22,242 bases of DNA from a virus. Shown piece after piece: positions 3,894 through 11,149 of this stretch. The notes under the pieces are model-generated. The model was given only the letters and a program-made list of their open reading frames with translations. It ran no database searches and was not told the DNA's origin. The position numbers were made by a program, and so were the translations under genes. Position 1 is the first letter of the stretch. Each line of letters opens with the position of its first letter. The stretch is from the IMG/VR virus record IMGVR_UViG_3300027508_000053, positions 1 to 22,242 of that record, one strand, 5' to 3'.

Positions 3894-6557
3894 ATCACAC
3901 TGCGTATACTCGCAGCACTATTTCTTACATTATTTCTTTATTTATTAGGGCAACAATCCGCCTACGCAACTGAACCTGCTCCTGAACAGCAGGTTATTTC
4001 CCCTGCTCCTTCGGACGGAGCGACTGTAACGAGCGGTCCATCGCAAGGCGAGACTCCCGCTGTAACCACCCCTCCTGCGTCTTCTGGAGACTCTGCACCA
4101 ACTTCTGAGCCTCAGCCGTCTCCTTCTTCAACTGGTTCAACTCCACCAGTAACCGAATCTTCATCCAGCGGAACGCCATCGACCAGCCAATCCACCACAC
4201 CAGAGGCAACACCAACAACCACAACAGCTCCTGAGACACCTACAGTTACCTCCGTACAAGAGAAAATTGATACAGCAACAGCTACTGTTGCTAACACAAT
4301 TATACCAATAGCAGCGGCTTCTGATACTGCTGTTGTAACAGCTGTTGCAGAGGCAACTACAGCAATTGCAGCGGCAGAGTCAGCAACAGCCGTAGCAGTA
4401 ATTGCTGTTGCAGCAGTAGAGTCTCAAACAGCAGTAGTAGCCGTAGTAACGCAAGACGTTACTACTGCAACCGCAGTTGTTGCTACAGCCACAGCAGCAG
4501 TGGAGTCTCAAACAGCGGTAGTAGCAACAGATACAGCTGCAGTAGCAACAGCCACAACTGCTTTACAAGTAGCAACTACGCTACCCGCTAACGCTATTAC
4601 CTATACAACACCTGGTTATGTAGCCCCAGTTGCCCCAGCCGTTCCTACTGTTACAACAACAGTTCTTCCAGCAATGGGAGATGACGCTGCAAAAATAACA
4701 ACCCCGTTTGATATTAAAATGGGAACAACAGTATTTGAAGGACAGGGAACAGACAGTCAGATATATGTAAGCCCTAAAGGAATTATTTCATTTGGTGGAA
4801 AAGATTACACATACTGGGACTGGCCTAACATGAAGCCAAATGGTATTTATGTATTTCAATCTGACTTTATGAGCAGTGGTACAGATGCAAAAATTACTGT
4901 TACTACAACAGAAACCACTTTAAGTGTGGATTGGGATGTGCATAAATGGGGAGATAGCCAAGGCCCTCTTACTAATATGAACTGGGATATGACAGTTAAC
5001 CCAGCAACAGGTGAGTGGACTGGCATAGGAACCATGTCTGGAAGCACTGTTGTATACGGTGGGCCTAGAAGTGGTGTTAGACAAGACGGGGTTTTAACTC
5101 AACTAACCGCAGTAACTAATACTCAAAAAGAAGCCATAGTTGCAACCGCTACAACTACTTTAGCAACTGCTCAAACAACTCTTACTACTGATACTGCCGT
5201 TCTTGCAACGCTTACAGAAGTGAAAACAACAGCAGTGACAGCACTTGCAGAAGTTCAGACCACACTAACAACAGAAACTCAAACATTAACTAACCTCCAA
5301 TCAGCGCAGAATATCGCTTTAACAACAGCAAATCAATTAGCTGACACTGCAATTATAAAAGCTGAAGCTATCGCTCCTGTGGTGTCCAGTACGAACTCTC
5401 GTATTGAAGCGGAGGCTCAGGCTGCTGCGCTACTAGCGGCTCAACAGGCTGCTGCTGCTCAGGCTGCTGCGGCTCAACAGGCTGCTGCGGCTGCTGCGGC
5501 TGCTCAGGCTGCTCAGGCTGCTCAGGCTGCTCAGGCTGCTCAGGCTGCTGCTGAAGCTGCTGCTCAAGCAGCTGCTTCTTCTTCAACGCCACCTGCGCCT
5601 GTAGTTCCAGAAAACCCAACGTCTCCTGTTGTCGATGAGCCAACCACTCCTCCTCAGACAGATTCTGAAAGTCCATCTACTGAGCCTGATACAGAAACGC
5701 CATCAGAACCCACAGAAGAGCAACCACCAGTGGAAGAGCCCGAAGAGCCAGTCGTAGAAGACGAGGAGACTCCTTCGGAAGTCGAACCACCCGTGGAAGA
5801 AGAAGTACAACCAGAGTTACCAGAAACAGAGCCAGAAAATCCGTCAGAAGAATCATTACCAGAGGATATCACAACTGAAGAAGAAGTTGCTAGTCCTGAA
5901 GAGGAAGTAGTTGTTACAGAAGAGGAATCTGTAGGTAATGCAGTAGAGGACGTTCTATCTGATGGCAAACTTACAGCTGCTGATGCTGAAGATGTTATGG
6001 ATGCACTAAACGCAGACGGTGAGGTTACCGCTGAGGAAGTTACAGCCCTAGTTGACGCCCTACAGGAAGACGGCAAACTTAGCGAGGCTGAGAAAGACCT
6101 AGTTGCTACAGCACTCATTGAGTCTGTAGCCCCAGGTGAGGCCCTTACAAAAGAGCAAATTCAAGATGCTGGAATTGAGTATAAGGACCTTCCAGCAGAG
6201 ACACCTGTCGAGGTTAGGCAGGATGAAAACGGAAATGAAGTTATAATTACAGCAGACGTTGCTGCAGCACTCGTGCTACTAGAGAGCCCTGCAGAGTTAA
6301 TTGGCGCAATATTTGATGACCCTGGTCAAGCCCTGAAAGCACTTGGAAGTATTGGTGCTGATATGTCCCCCGAAGAACGTGAAGAAGCAACCGAAATGGT
6401 AGTCGCTGCCGTTGTTGCTGCGGGCGCTGCTATTAATGCAGTTGGTGCAGCAGCAGGAGCTACTGGTGGAAGCACTGGTGGTTCAAGTGGTGGAGGAAGT
6501 TCTGGAGGCGGAGGCGCCTCTGGAGAGTCAAAAGGAACTAGGAGACGCAGAACTTGA
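3894..6557 (+). CDS. large exported or virion Ala/Thr-rich protein with non-canonical start
   Basis: The frame is open from 3891 to 6557, but no ATG, GTG or TTG occurs before GTG 4500. The upstream part encodes an ideal signal peptide (hydrophobic core L-F-L-T-L-F-L-Y-L-L-G, cleavage site A-Y-A then T-E), so the real start is upstream. I favour ATC at 3894: it sits as TAATC in the position of the usual TAATG, 9 bases after GAAGAG. CTG at 3900 is an alternative. From 3894 the protein has 887 residues: signal peptide; Ser/Thr/Pro stretch; Ala/Thr/Val repeats (about 120-240); a Trp/Gly-rich beta domain (about 245-400); helical Ala/Gln tract (about 500-560); Pro/Glu-rich region (560-680); EF-hand-like D-G-K-L-T repeats (684-745); a hydrophobic segment (about 835-857); and a Gly/Ser tail ending in four Arg. 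It may be an envelope-anchored or virion fibre protein. Function unknown. Confidence 0.7.
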   Translation: MTLRILAALFLTLFLYLLGQQSAYATEPAPEQQVISPAPSDGATVTSGPSQGETPAVTTPPASSGDSAPTSEPQPSPSSTGSTPPVTESSSSGTPSTSQSTTPEATPTTTTAPETPTVTSVQEKIDTATATVANTIIPIAAASDTAVVTAVAEATTAIAAAESATAVAVIAVAAVESQTAVVAVVTQDVTTATAVVATATAAVESQTAVVATDTAAVATATTALQVATTLPANAITYTTPGYVAPVAPAVPTVTTTVLPAMGDDAAKITTPFDIKMGTTVFEGQGTDSQIYVSPKGIISFGGKDYTYWDWPNMKPNGIYVFQSDFMSSGTDAKITVTTTETTLSVDWDVHKWGDSQGPLTNMNWDMTVNPATGEWTGIGTMSGSTVVYGGPRSGVRQDGVLTQLTAVTNTQKEAIVATATTTLATAQTTLTTDTAVLATLTEVKTTAVTALAEVQTTLTTETQTLTNLQSAQNIALTTANQLADTAIIKAEAIAPVVSSTNSRIEAEAQAAALLAAQQAAAAQAAAAQQAAAAAAAAQAAQAAQAAQAAQAAAEAAAQAAASSSTPPAPVVPENPTSPVVDEPTTPPQTDSESPSTEPDTETPSEPTEEQPPVEEPEEPVVEDEETPSEVEPPVEEEVQPELPETEPENPSEESLPEDITTEEEVASPEEEVVVTEEESVGNAVEDVLSDGKLTAADAEDVMDALNADGEVTAEEVTALVDALQEDGKLSEAEKDLVATALIESVAPGEALTKEQIQDAGIEYKDLPAETPVEVRQDENGNEVIITADVAAALVLLESPAELIGAIFDDPGQALKALGSIGADMSPEEREEATEMVVAAVVAAGAAINAVGAAAGATGGSTGGSSGGGSSGGGGASGESKGTRRRRT
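3994..4239 (-). CDS. possible antisense membrane/coiled-coil ORF (speculative)
   Basis: This 81-residue ORF lies wholly antisense to the Ser/Thr/Pro stretch of the large protein. Its GTG start has a strong Shine-Dalgarno sequence, GGAGGT, 8 bases upstream (4248-4253 on the + strand). The product would have one N-terminal membrane segment (residues 5-25, rich in W, L and V) and a Gln/Lys/Glu/Leu heptad-like helix, a spanin- or holin-like layout. Against it, C-rich second codon positions on the sense strand automatically give stop-poor NNG codons on this strand. It is more likely a shadow, but worth recording. Confidence 0.2.
   Translation of the reverse strand: MSQELLWLLVLPLVWWIGWSMAFRWMKIRLLVELNQLKKETAEAQKLVQSLQKTQEGWLQRESRLAMDRSLQSLRPKEQGK
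4413..4524 (+). repeat. 28-bp imperfect direct repeat, 84 bp apart
   Basis: The bases at 4413-4440 recur at 4497-4524 with two changes, encoding the repeated peptide A-V-E-S-Q-T-A-V-V. The 84-bp spacing equals 28 residues, so the Ala/Thr/Val part of the large protein is built from repeats. The downstream copy contains the GTG that a gene finder would choose as a start, which argues against that start. Confidence 0.7.
5502..5546 (+). repeat. five tandem copies of a 9-bp coding repeat
   Basis: GCTCAGGCT is repeated five times without change, encoding A-Q-A repeats within a longer Ala/Gln-rich helical tract of the large protein. It stays in frame, so copy-number change would vary the length of the stalk without breaking the gene. 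It is prone to slippage and to assembly collapse. Confidence 0.9.
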
Positions 6558-6724
6558 AAATTATAAGAGACATGATTGACCAACTATGGACACTGCTTGG
6601 CATGTTCATTGCATGGGTAGTACTAGACGGTTCAGCAAAAACAATCGTTGGTTACGCAATTATTGGAACTTTGGTTGCTTGGGCTGTTACCTACCCACTA
6701 CGAAACCCAAAAGATGAGGAATAA
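6554..6724 (+). CDS. two-span small membrane protein, holin-like
   Basis: This 56-residue ORF starts at TTG 6554 in a TTGA overlap with the stop of the large protein; AGGAGA lies 9 bases before. An internal ATG at 6572 is in frame. It has two hydrophobic segments (about residues 12-24 and 31-48) with a short D-G-S-A-K turn and a charged tail, the layout of a class II holin. It is immediately followed by another hydrophobic protein and the CHAP endolysin. A holin or antiholin role is inferred from topology and position; no family is recognised. Confidence 0.65.
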   Translation: MKIIRDMIDQLWTLLGMFIAWVVLDGSAKTIVGYAIIGTLVAWAVTYPLRNPKDEE

Positions 6725-7093
6725 ATGAAATCAATAGGAAACATTCTTCTGAGAATCCTTGCAACATTTGCTGCTAGTGGTCTCTCAGTAATTGGTGCAG
6801 GTGCCATTGCTGGCGTCGACACTATCACAGCAATAACAGTAGCTGGTTTAACAGCGGTTGCCGCAGTCGTAGAGAAGCTAGCACGTGGTTTTATGAATGA
6901 CGGCAAGCTAGACCTAGAAGAAATTAATGCAGCGTTTGCAGCAGTTGATGTTAACTCTAAAACAGAAGCTGACCTAAAGGTAGAAGCTAAGCAAAATGGA
7001 ACTGACATCATTATTTCTGCTCCAACATCAGGAAAGCCAGAAGGCGAAGTCCCTGAAGAGCAGCCAGTTGATGAAGATTGGGATAAGCGATAA
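6725..7093 (+). CDS. holin-like protein with EF-hand-like segment
   Basis: This 122-residue protein starts directly after the previous stop. Residues 5-50 form two hydrophobic helices (A-T-F-A-A-S-G-L... and T-A-I-T-V-A-G-L-T-A...) followed by a positively charged turn, then N-D-G-K-L-D-L-E-E-I (about residues 58-67), which looks like an EF-hand loop and helix, and an acidic Pro-rich tail. It resembles actinophage holin-type proteins that precede endolysins, as here: the endolysin start shares TAATG with its stop. Membrane permeabilisation is the inferred role. Whether the loop binds calcium cannot be judged from sequence alone. Confidence 0.7.
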   Translation: MKSIGNILLRILATFAASGLSVIGAGAIAGVDTITAITVAGLTAVAAVVEKLARGFMNDGKLDLEEINAAFAAVDVNSKTEADLKVEAKQNGTDIIISAPTSGKPEGEVPEEQPVDEDWDKR

Positions 7094-7647
7094 TGGCAGA
7101 CCAAGGCACAGCAGCTAAACTCATTGAAGTTGCAACAGCAGAACTAGGAACCATTGAAGGTCCTAAAGACAACGAAACCAAGTACGGCGCTTACACAAAG
7201 GCTAACTTTCAGCCATGGTGTGGGTCTTTTGTAAACTGGTGCGCTAACGAGGCTGGAGTAAAGGTTCCTAATACCGTTTACACACCAGGTGGCGCAGCAG
7301 CGTTTAAGAAGGCTAACGCTTGGATTGATGGAGACATTGCAGACCCAGATGCTGGAGATATCGCGTATTTTGATTTCCCATCAGATGGCGTCGATAGAAT
7401 CTCTCACGTAGGCATTGTTATCAAAGACAATGGCGACGGCACAGTTTGGTGCATTGAAGGAAATACCAGCCCAGATGACAAGGGAAGCCAAAGAAATGGC
7501 GGACAAGTTTCTAAGAAACTCCGTGCCTACAAGAAAAACCCTAAGAAGGTTCAAATTTCTATCGTAGGTTTTGGTCGACCTAAGTTTGGTGCCACACCAG
7601 CTGCAAAAGTAAAAGCAGCGGATAAGTGCCCAACCTGCGGTAAGTAA
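7093..7647 (+). CDS. CHAP-domain endolysin
   Basis: This 184-residue protein is a CHAP-type amidase/peptidase that would cleave peptide bonds in peptidoglycan from the cytoplasmic side after holin action; there is no signal peptide. The catalytic Cys is expected at Cys43 in P-W-C-G-S-F-V-N-W-C, the His at His105 in I-S-H-V-G-I-V, and the acidic/polar partner in E-G-N-T (Glu122-Thr125). Residues 84-95 (D-P-D-A-G-D-I-A-Y-F-D) form the typical strand before the His. A basic linker leads to C-P-T-C-G-K at the C-terminus, a half zinc-knuckle that may help dimerise or bind the wall. It shares TAATG with the holin-like gene. Confidence 0.92.
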   Translation: MADQGTAAKLIEVATAELGTIEGPKDNETKYGAYTKANFQPWCGSFVNWCANEAGVKVPNTVYTPGGAAAFKKANAWIDGDIADPDAGDIAYFDFPSDGVDRISHVGIVIKDNGDGTVWCIEGNTSPDDKGSQRNGGQVSKKLRAYKKNPKKVQISIVGFGRPKFGATPAAKVKAADKCPTCGK

Positions 7648-7743
7648 TTGTACTATCTAACACATATCACCTTCCAAGGGGTGTTTCTTGTAACTTTGGT
7701 TGCAGTAATACTCCTTGGGTGCTGGTGGGCGGAGCGTGGATGA
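7648..7743 (+). CDS. possible 31-residue single-span membrane peptide
   Basis: An ORF starts at TTG directly after the endolysin stop and encodes 31 residues with one hydrophobic helix (about residues 10-25) ending C-W-W-A-E-R-G. The Shine-Dalgarno signal is weak (GGTAAG). The stop overlaps the start of the next small ORF, which fits the local style. It could be a small lysis accessory, but evidence for translation is only positional. Confidence 0.4.
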   Translation: MYYLTHITFQGVFLVTLVAVILLGCWWAERG

Positions 7744-7858
7744 TTCCGAGCGCTTAAAGCGCTGGACCTGCGCTTTATGTAATAAACGTTATGTAGTCCC
7801 TGATTTAGCCAGAATGTGCGAGGAGAAGCACCTACAATCAGAGTATGGGAATGATTAA
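7736..7858 (+). CDS. 40-residue zinc-finger-like protein
   Basis: This short ORF starts at GTG 7736, overlapping the previous ORF by 8 bases and the next by 14. It carries C-A-L-C at residues 12-15 and, after a 12-residue hairpin, Cys28 and His32, a CxxC-x12-CxxxH pattern suited to one zinc ion. GGCGGAG lies just before the start, although close to it. The function is unknown. Confidence 0.55.
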   Translation: MDDSERLKRWTCALCNKRYVVPDLARMCEEKHLQSEYGND

Positions 7859-8228
7859 ACGAAACTCTAGAGTTAGCTCTAAAAACGTTACTATTGGCGG
7901 AATCGAATCCTTAGCTGCAAATGCTAAGACTGGCCGTTCAAAAGGCCTACCTAAAATGCAGTCTACACAAGCTGGCACTAATTCTATATTAAAAAGCCGT
8001 GCTAGAGCAGAGGCAAAAGGTAAAAAGTCAGCTCCAGTTAAAAAGGCAGCTCCAGCTAAAGCTCCATCTAAAGCTCCAGTTAAAAAGGCAGCTACCAAAC
8101 CACCAGCTAAATTTAAAGAAAAAAAGCCAGAAGCCAAATCATTTGGTTTTGGCTCCGATACCGCACACCTTCCTGCCGTAGACCTCACTAAACTTGACGG
8201 ACCACGAGTAAAAAATGGCAAAAAGTAG
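7845..8228 (+). CDS. Lys/Ala/Pro-rich histone-H1-like basic protein
   Basis: This protein has 127 residues if the start is ATG 7845; ATG 7851 is an alternative. Residues 55-97 are a histone-H1-like Lys/Ala/Pro tract that includes a 21-bp DNA direct repeat (8031-8051 and 8073-8093). The tract is followed by H-L-P-A-V-D-L-T-K-L-D-G-P-R, similar to the ending of the protein at 1592-1855. The basic tract suggests DNA or nucleoid binding in the cell or in the virion, but disordered linkers of this kind also occur in structural proteins. It overlaps both neighbours by 14 bases. No family recognised. Confidence 0.7.
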   Translation: MGMIKRNSRVSSKNVTIGGIESLAANAKTGRSKGLPKMQSTQAGTNSILKSRARAEAKGKKSAPVKKAAPAKAPSKAPVKKAATKPPAKFKEKKPEAKSFGFGSDTAHLPAVDLTKLDGPRVKNGKK

Positions 8229-8397
8229 AAAATCACAGAAGGCTAAAATAACTTCTTCTGTCACTTCAGAAACCAAGTCTTCAATTAAATCTTCTATTTC
8301 TAGCCCTCGCCAATTTCGTGACCGAAAGACCTTTGTGACTTCTCCAATTAAGCCTAAGGACACGCATGCGCTACAATGGAGTCGTTGGAATCCATGA
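8215..8397 (+). CDS. small Ser/Lys-rich basic protein, function unknown
   Basis: This 60-residue protein begins with a Lys/Ser/Thr-rich disordered half and ends with aromatic residues (A-L-Q-W-S-R-W-N-P). It overlaps the previous gene by 14 bases and shares ATGA with the next. A weak ACGAG precedes the start. No family is recognised; like its neighbours it is basic and compact. Confidence 0.6.
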   Translation: MAKSRKSQKAKITSSVTSETKSSIKSSISSPRQFRDRKTFVTSPIKPKDTHALQWSRWNP

Positions 8398-8552
8398 GAA
8401 AAAAAGAGTTTAAGTCGGCAAAAGTGAAAGTTTTGCATATTAGGGATTCCAGATTTGGTATAAGAAAGCTATTCTTGACCGATAAAGAAAAACCTAGCAT
8501 AGGGGCTTGGAACAGACCAGGCCGCGGACCAAATGGCGAAAGCCAGAACTAG
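8394..8552 (+). CDS. 52-residue basic protein, function unknown
   Basis: This 52-residue ORF starts in an ATGA overlap with the previous stop (8394-8397) and ends TAG at 8552, 17 bases before the next gene. It is basic, with a predicted beta-like middle (V-K-V-L-H-I-R-D, F-G-I-R-K-L-F-L-T-D) and a Gly/Pro/Arg tail. The alternating hydrophobic pattern suggests a folded small domain. No family recognised. Confidence 0.6.
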   Translation: MRKKEFKSAKVKVLHIRDSRFGIRKLFLTDKEKPSIGAWNRPGRGPNGESQN

Positions 8553-8569
8553 CATTTGAAAGGACTACC

Positions 8570-9364
8570 ATGGCAGCATCATATCCAGGTTCCGTACGAG
8601 TATTTGATACTAAGTACAACATTACCGACACTGTAGACGCATCACACCCAAACTCACTTCAAGAAGAAGTTGTTGCAATCCAGTCAATTGTTGGTACTAA
8701 TCCCCAAACCTCTGTAGCAGCAAACCCGTCCGCAACATTTAACGCTGCCTCTACTTCTTATGAAAGCTTAAGCGCACGTCTAGGTAATATTGAAAACGGC
8801 GTTGTTGCTGACTCCCACACCCAGTACCTTCGCAAATCTGCTGATGGAGATAGCAGCAACCGAGTAGATACAAATGGAGCAACCCGCAGAGGTATTATTG
8901 TTCGCGGTGCTTTAAATCAATCAGCCAACCTTCAAGAGTGGCAAAACAGCATTGGCGTTATTCAAGCAGCTGTTACCCCAGCGGGTCTTTATACAGGTAC
9001 TATTAACGCTTCTAGTATTGTTGGCTCAGTTACCGCAATTCCTCAAGATGCAACTATTGAACAACGCACATCAAGCTTTACTGTGACTACATCCAGTAAA
9101 AACAATGTTATTTGGTGCACCAACACTGGCGCAGCTATGACTATTACTATTCCTTTAAACACATCAGTTGGTGGAAATTTTCCAGTAGGTTCTCAATTTA
9201 CTGTTCTTAGAGGACAAACACAGACTGTAACTTTTGCTCCAGAATCTGGTTCTGTAACTATTGGCGCTACTCCTGGAAACTCACTACGTGCTCAGTGGTC
9301 TGCTGCAACAGTTTTAAAACTTGCTGACAACACCTGGACAATCCTCGGCGATTTGAGTGCTTAA
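8570..9364 (+). CDS. tail fibre / minor tail-type structural protein
   Basis: I start this gene at ATG 8570, preceded by AAAGGA, rather than at the in-frame codon at 8507, which would overlap the previous ORF. The product has 264 residues. Its N-terminus (Y-P-G-S-V-R-V-F, then D-T-V-D-A-S-H-P-N-S-L-Q-E-E-V-V-A-I-Q, then G-T-N-P) is the module found at the start of many phage minor tail and fibre proteins. The C-terminal 80 residues, ending W-T-I-L-G-D-L-S-A, match a beta-rich tail-fibre tip module with V-T-I-G-A-T-P-G-N-S-L-R-A-Q. It shares TAATG with the Hint protein gene, so the two are probably co-expressed parts of the host-contact apparatus. Confidence 0.75.
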   Translation: MAASYPGSVRVFDTKYNITDTVDASHPNSLQEEVVAIQSIVGTNPQTSVAANPSATFNAASTSYESLSARLGNIENGVVADSHTQYLRKSADGDSSNRVDTNGATRRGIIVRGALNQSANLQEWQNSIGVIQAAVTPAGLYTGTINASSIVGSVTAIPQDATIEQRTSSFTVTTSSKNNVIWCTNTGAAMTITIPLNTSVGGNFPVGSQFTVLRGQTQTVTFAPESGSVTIGATPGNSLRAQWSAATVLKLADNTWTILGDLSA

Positions 9365-11139
9365 TGCGGGCAATAATTGGGTTAGTGGATTCCCAAAAAA
9401 AGGTACCGCCATCAGCTCCAGTTATATCAGCCGCTGAAGATACAGGTTCCAATCGGGATTTTGATAATGGTGCGGCTTCTTTAACTTGGGCTACGCCAAC
9501 TTTTAATGGTAAGTCAGCTATTGTTGGCTATGACATTACCGCTACTGACGAAGACAACGCCACTGTTACTTTTAGCACAGGGGTTGTAAATAACTCTAGT
9601 ATTTCAGGACTTAAGTCTGGTAAAAAATACACATATAGAATTAAAGCGCGTAATGGTGGCGGTTCTGGCTCAGATTCTGCTGGCAGAGGCCCAGTTACAG
9701 CTACTACAAAACCTGGTATTCCATTAAACGTAACCGCTGTTAATTTAAATAATGGCTCTCAAGCCACAGTAACCTGGACTGCGGGAGCTAACGGCGGTTC
9801 TACAATCACTGGCTATATAGTAACTACTTCTCCAGGAGGAGCAACCACTACTACAAGTAGTACTAACATAACAGTCGGTAGTTTAACAAATGGTTCCTCT
9901 TATACTTTTACAGTAACAGCTACAAATGTAAATGGTACTAGCTCTTCATCAACCGCATCCAACTCAATTACTATTACCCAACCAGTTGTTGTTTCACCGC
10001 CACCACCACAAACTGGCTGTACATCTTGTTATAGCGATTCTGGACAATCTTATTGCTCTGGCAGTAGTACTGTTATTAACCAGATAGACGGCTGCTGCGG
10101 CAGAGGTACGATAGTAAGAACCATCAGCGGAAACCCTTTGGGCTGTGGTGCAATTTCTGAGGTATTCCCTTGTCCTACAGATTCTGGAACATCTTATTGC
10201 TCTGGTAATGACTTGGTAATTAACCGAGTAGATTTATGTTATGGAACACCTCAATCGCCTAGAGTAGTTACCGCAAATGGCTGTGTGACAACACCTCCTG
10301 TTCGCACTCTTCTTTATTCATACACCGAGTACCGAGCTCAATGCTGCGGTCGTATGCTTATTGGAGTTTACTCAGACGGTACAGAGAGCAATTTAGGGTG
10401 TCAGAGTTCTTGCGGTGGTTTTGTTGTTACACCAACTGCACCAATTGTTACACCAACTGCACCAGTTACACCAACTGCACCAGTTACACCAACTGCACCA
10501 ATTTTTACCCCTGTTCCTGGCATCTCTCCCGCTCCTTTTGGACCTGGAATACCTAATACTCCTAGTACACCATCAGCCCCATGGCCAGAGTATTTTTACG
10601 CAGGGCCTCCACCAGGCCAAACTGGAGCTCCAACAGCCCCAGTTCCAAGATACCCTTACTATTGCTTAGATATTAATGCCGCAATACCTACACCTGAGGG
10701 TGATAAGCGTTTGGCTGATTTAAAAATTGGCGACCAAGTTATTACCGCAAGATTTAAAGAAATTGACCCAGACGACCCAAATGCCGATTTAATTATTGAT
10801 ACTTGGAGTATTGATAACTTAACGTATGAGGAGTTAGATATTACAACTATTGTTAATATCCGTTCCTGGGAAGAAACTGGGCGCTACACTATCAACAATA
10901 AGATTAAATGCACTGGTACGCACCCATTTATTTCTAAAGAAGCAGCAGACGGGCGATATTACTACACTAGAGCCTCAAGTCTAGTAGAGGGAGATATGCT
11001 GTTTGATGGAGACCTTGAAGCTTGGGTACCAGTAACTAGCATTGACTACGAACCAAATGTAAGATTTACAGTAAGAACCCTTAGCACCGAGCCTTACGAT
11101 ATGTTCTTTGCAGAGGGTATACTAGTTCACAACAAGTAA
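9364..11139 (+). CDS. FN3 tail/adhesin protein with C-terminal Hint (autoprocessing) domain
   Basis: This 591-residue protein starts in a TAATG overlap. Residues about 15-117 and 118-206 are two fibronectin type III domains. Residues 219-352 are Cys-rich and hold two copies of D-S-G-x-S-Y-C-S-G...V-I-N. Residues 355-432 are a Pro/Thr-rich stalk with T-P-T-A-P repeats. Residues 434-591 are a Hint domain: Cys434 starts block A ([13 protein letters not shown], then L-K-I-G-D-Q-V), T-G-T-H-P-F (His520) is block B, and the chain ends G-I-L-V-H-N-K (His589, Asn590). In Hint proteins the first Cys makes a thioester with the preceding residue, leading to cleavage, splicing or ester transfer. With only one residue after His-Asn, cleavage or ligation at Tyr433-Cys434 is more likely than splicing. 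The Pro/Thr-rich stalk is the best local candidate substrate for the neighbouring oxygenases and glycosyltransferase. Confidence 0.88.
   Translation: MRAIIGLVDSQKKVPPSAPVISAAEDTGSNRDFDNGAASLTWATPTFNGKSAIVGYDITATDEDNATVTFSTGVVNNSSISGLKSGKKYTYRIKARNGGGSGSDSAGRGPVTATTKPGIPLNVTAVNLNNGSQATVTWTAGANGGSTITGYIVTTSPGGATTTTSSTNITVGSLTNGSSYTFTVTATNVNGTSSSSTASNSITITQPVVVSPPPPQTGCTSCYSDSGQSYCSGSSTVINQIDGCCGRGTIVRTISGNPLGCGAISEVFPCPTDSGTSYCSGNDLVINRVDLCYGTPQSPRVVTANGCVTTPPVRTLLYSYTEYRAQCCGRMLIGVYSDGTESNLGCQSSCGGFVVTPTAPIVTPTAPVTPTAPVTPTAPIFTPVPGISPAPFGPGIPNTPSTPSAPWPEYFYAGPPPGQTGAPTAPVPRYPYYCLDINAAIPTPEGDKRLADLKIGDQVITARFKEIDPDDPNADLIIDTWSIDNLTYEELDITTIVNIRSWEETGRYTINNKIKCTGTHPFISKEAADGRYYYTRASSLVEGDMLFDGDLEAWVPVTSIDYEPNVRFTVRTLSTEPYDMFFAEGILVHNK
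10426..10500 (+). repeat. four tandem copies of an 18-bp coding repeat (V-T-P-T-A-P)
   Basis: GTTACACCAACTGCACCA occurs at 10426-10443, 10447-10464, 10465-10482 and 10483-10500, with an extra codon between the first two. It encodes V-T-P-T-A-P units in the stalk of the Hint protein. The repeats stay in frame, so unit gain or loss would vary stalk length. Every unit has two prolines and two threonines, potential hydroxylation or O-glycosylation sites. Confidence 0.92.
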
Positions 11140-11149
11140 AGGACCTGAT

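Noticed and set aside
4500-4502. GTG 4500 as the start of the large protein
   Set aside because: It lies inside a repeat encoding V-E-S-Q-T-A-V-V, has no Shine-Dalgarno sequence, and would discard the in-frame signal peptide upstream.
5368-5676. 102-residue antisense ORF rich in Gln/Pro/Glu opposite the Ala/Gln tract
   Set aside because: It is what the reverse complement of the GCTCAGGCT repeat must encode, and it has no convincing ribosome site. Treated as a shadow.
5654-6118. 154-residue Ser/Thr-rich antisense ORF
   Set aside because: Composition is the mirror of the Glu/Pro/Asp-rich sense region, and the sense frame is well supported. Shadow ORF.
8507-8569. Longer start for the tail protein gene at 8507
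   Set aside because: It overlaps the ORF ending at 8552, while ATG 8570 has AAAGGA in front and matches the start of the tail module.
10426-10500. Possible CRISPR-like array
   Set aside because: The repeats are direct tandem coding repeats with no spacers and stay in frame.
10341-10669. His/Gln/Leu-rich alternate-frame ORFs over the T-P-T-A-P repeat
   Set aside because: They are out-of-frame readings of the 18-bp repeat within the Hint protein, whose frame is supported by domains on both sides.
9364-11139. Hint domain as a full splicing intein with an endonuclease
   Set aside because: It is at the extreme C-terminus with a single residue after His-Asn, and there is no endonuclease insertion between blocks A and B.
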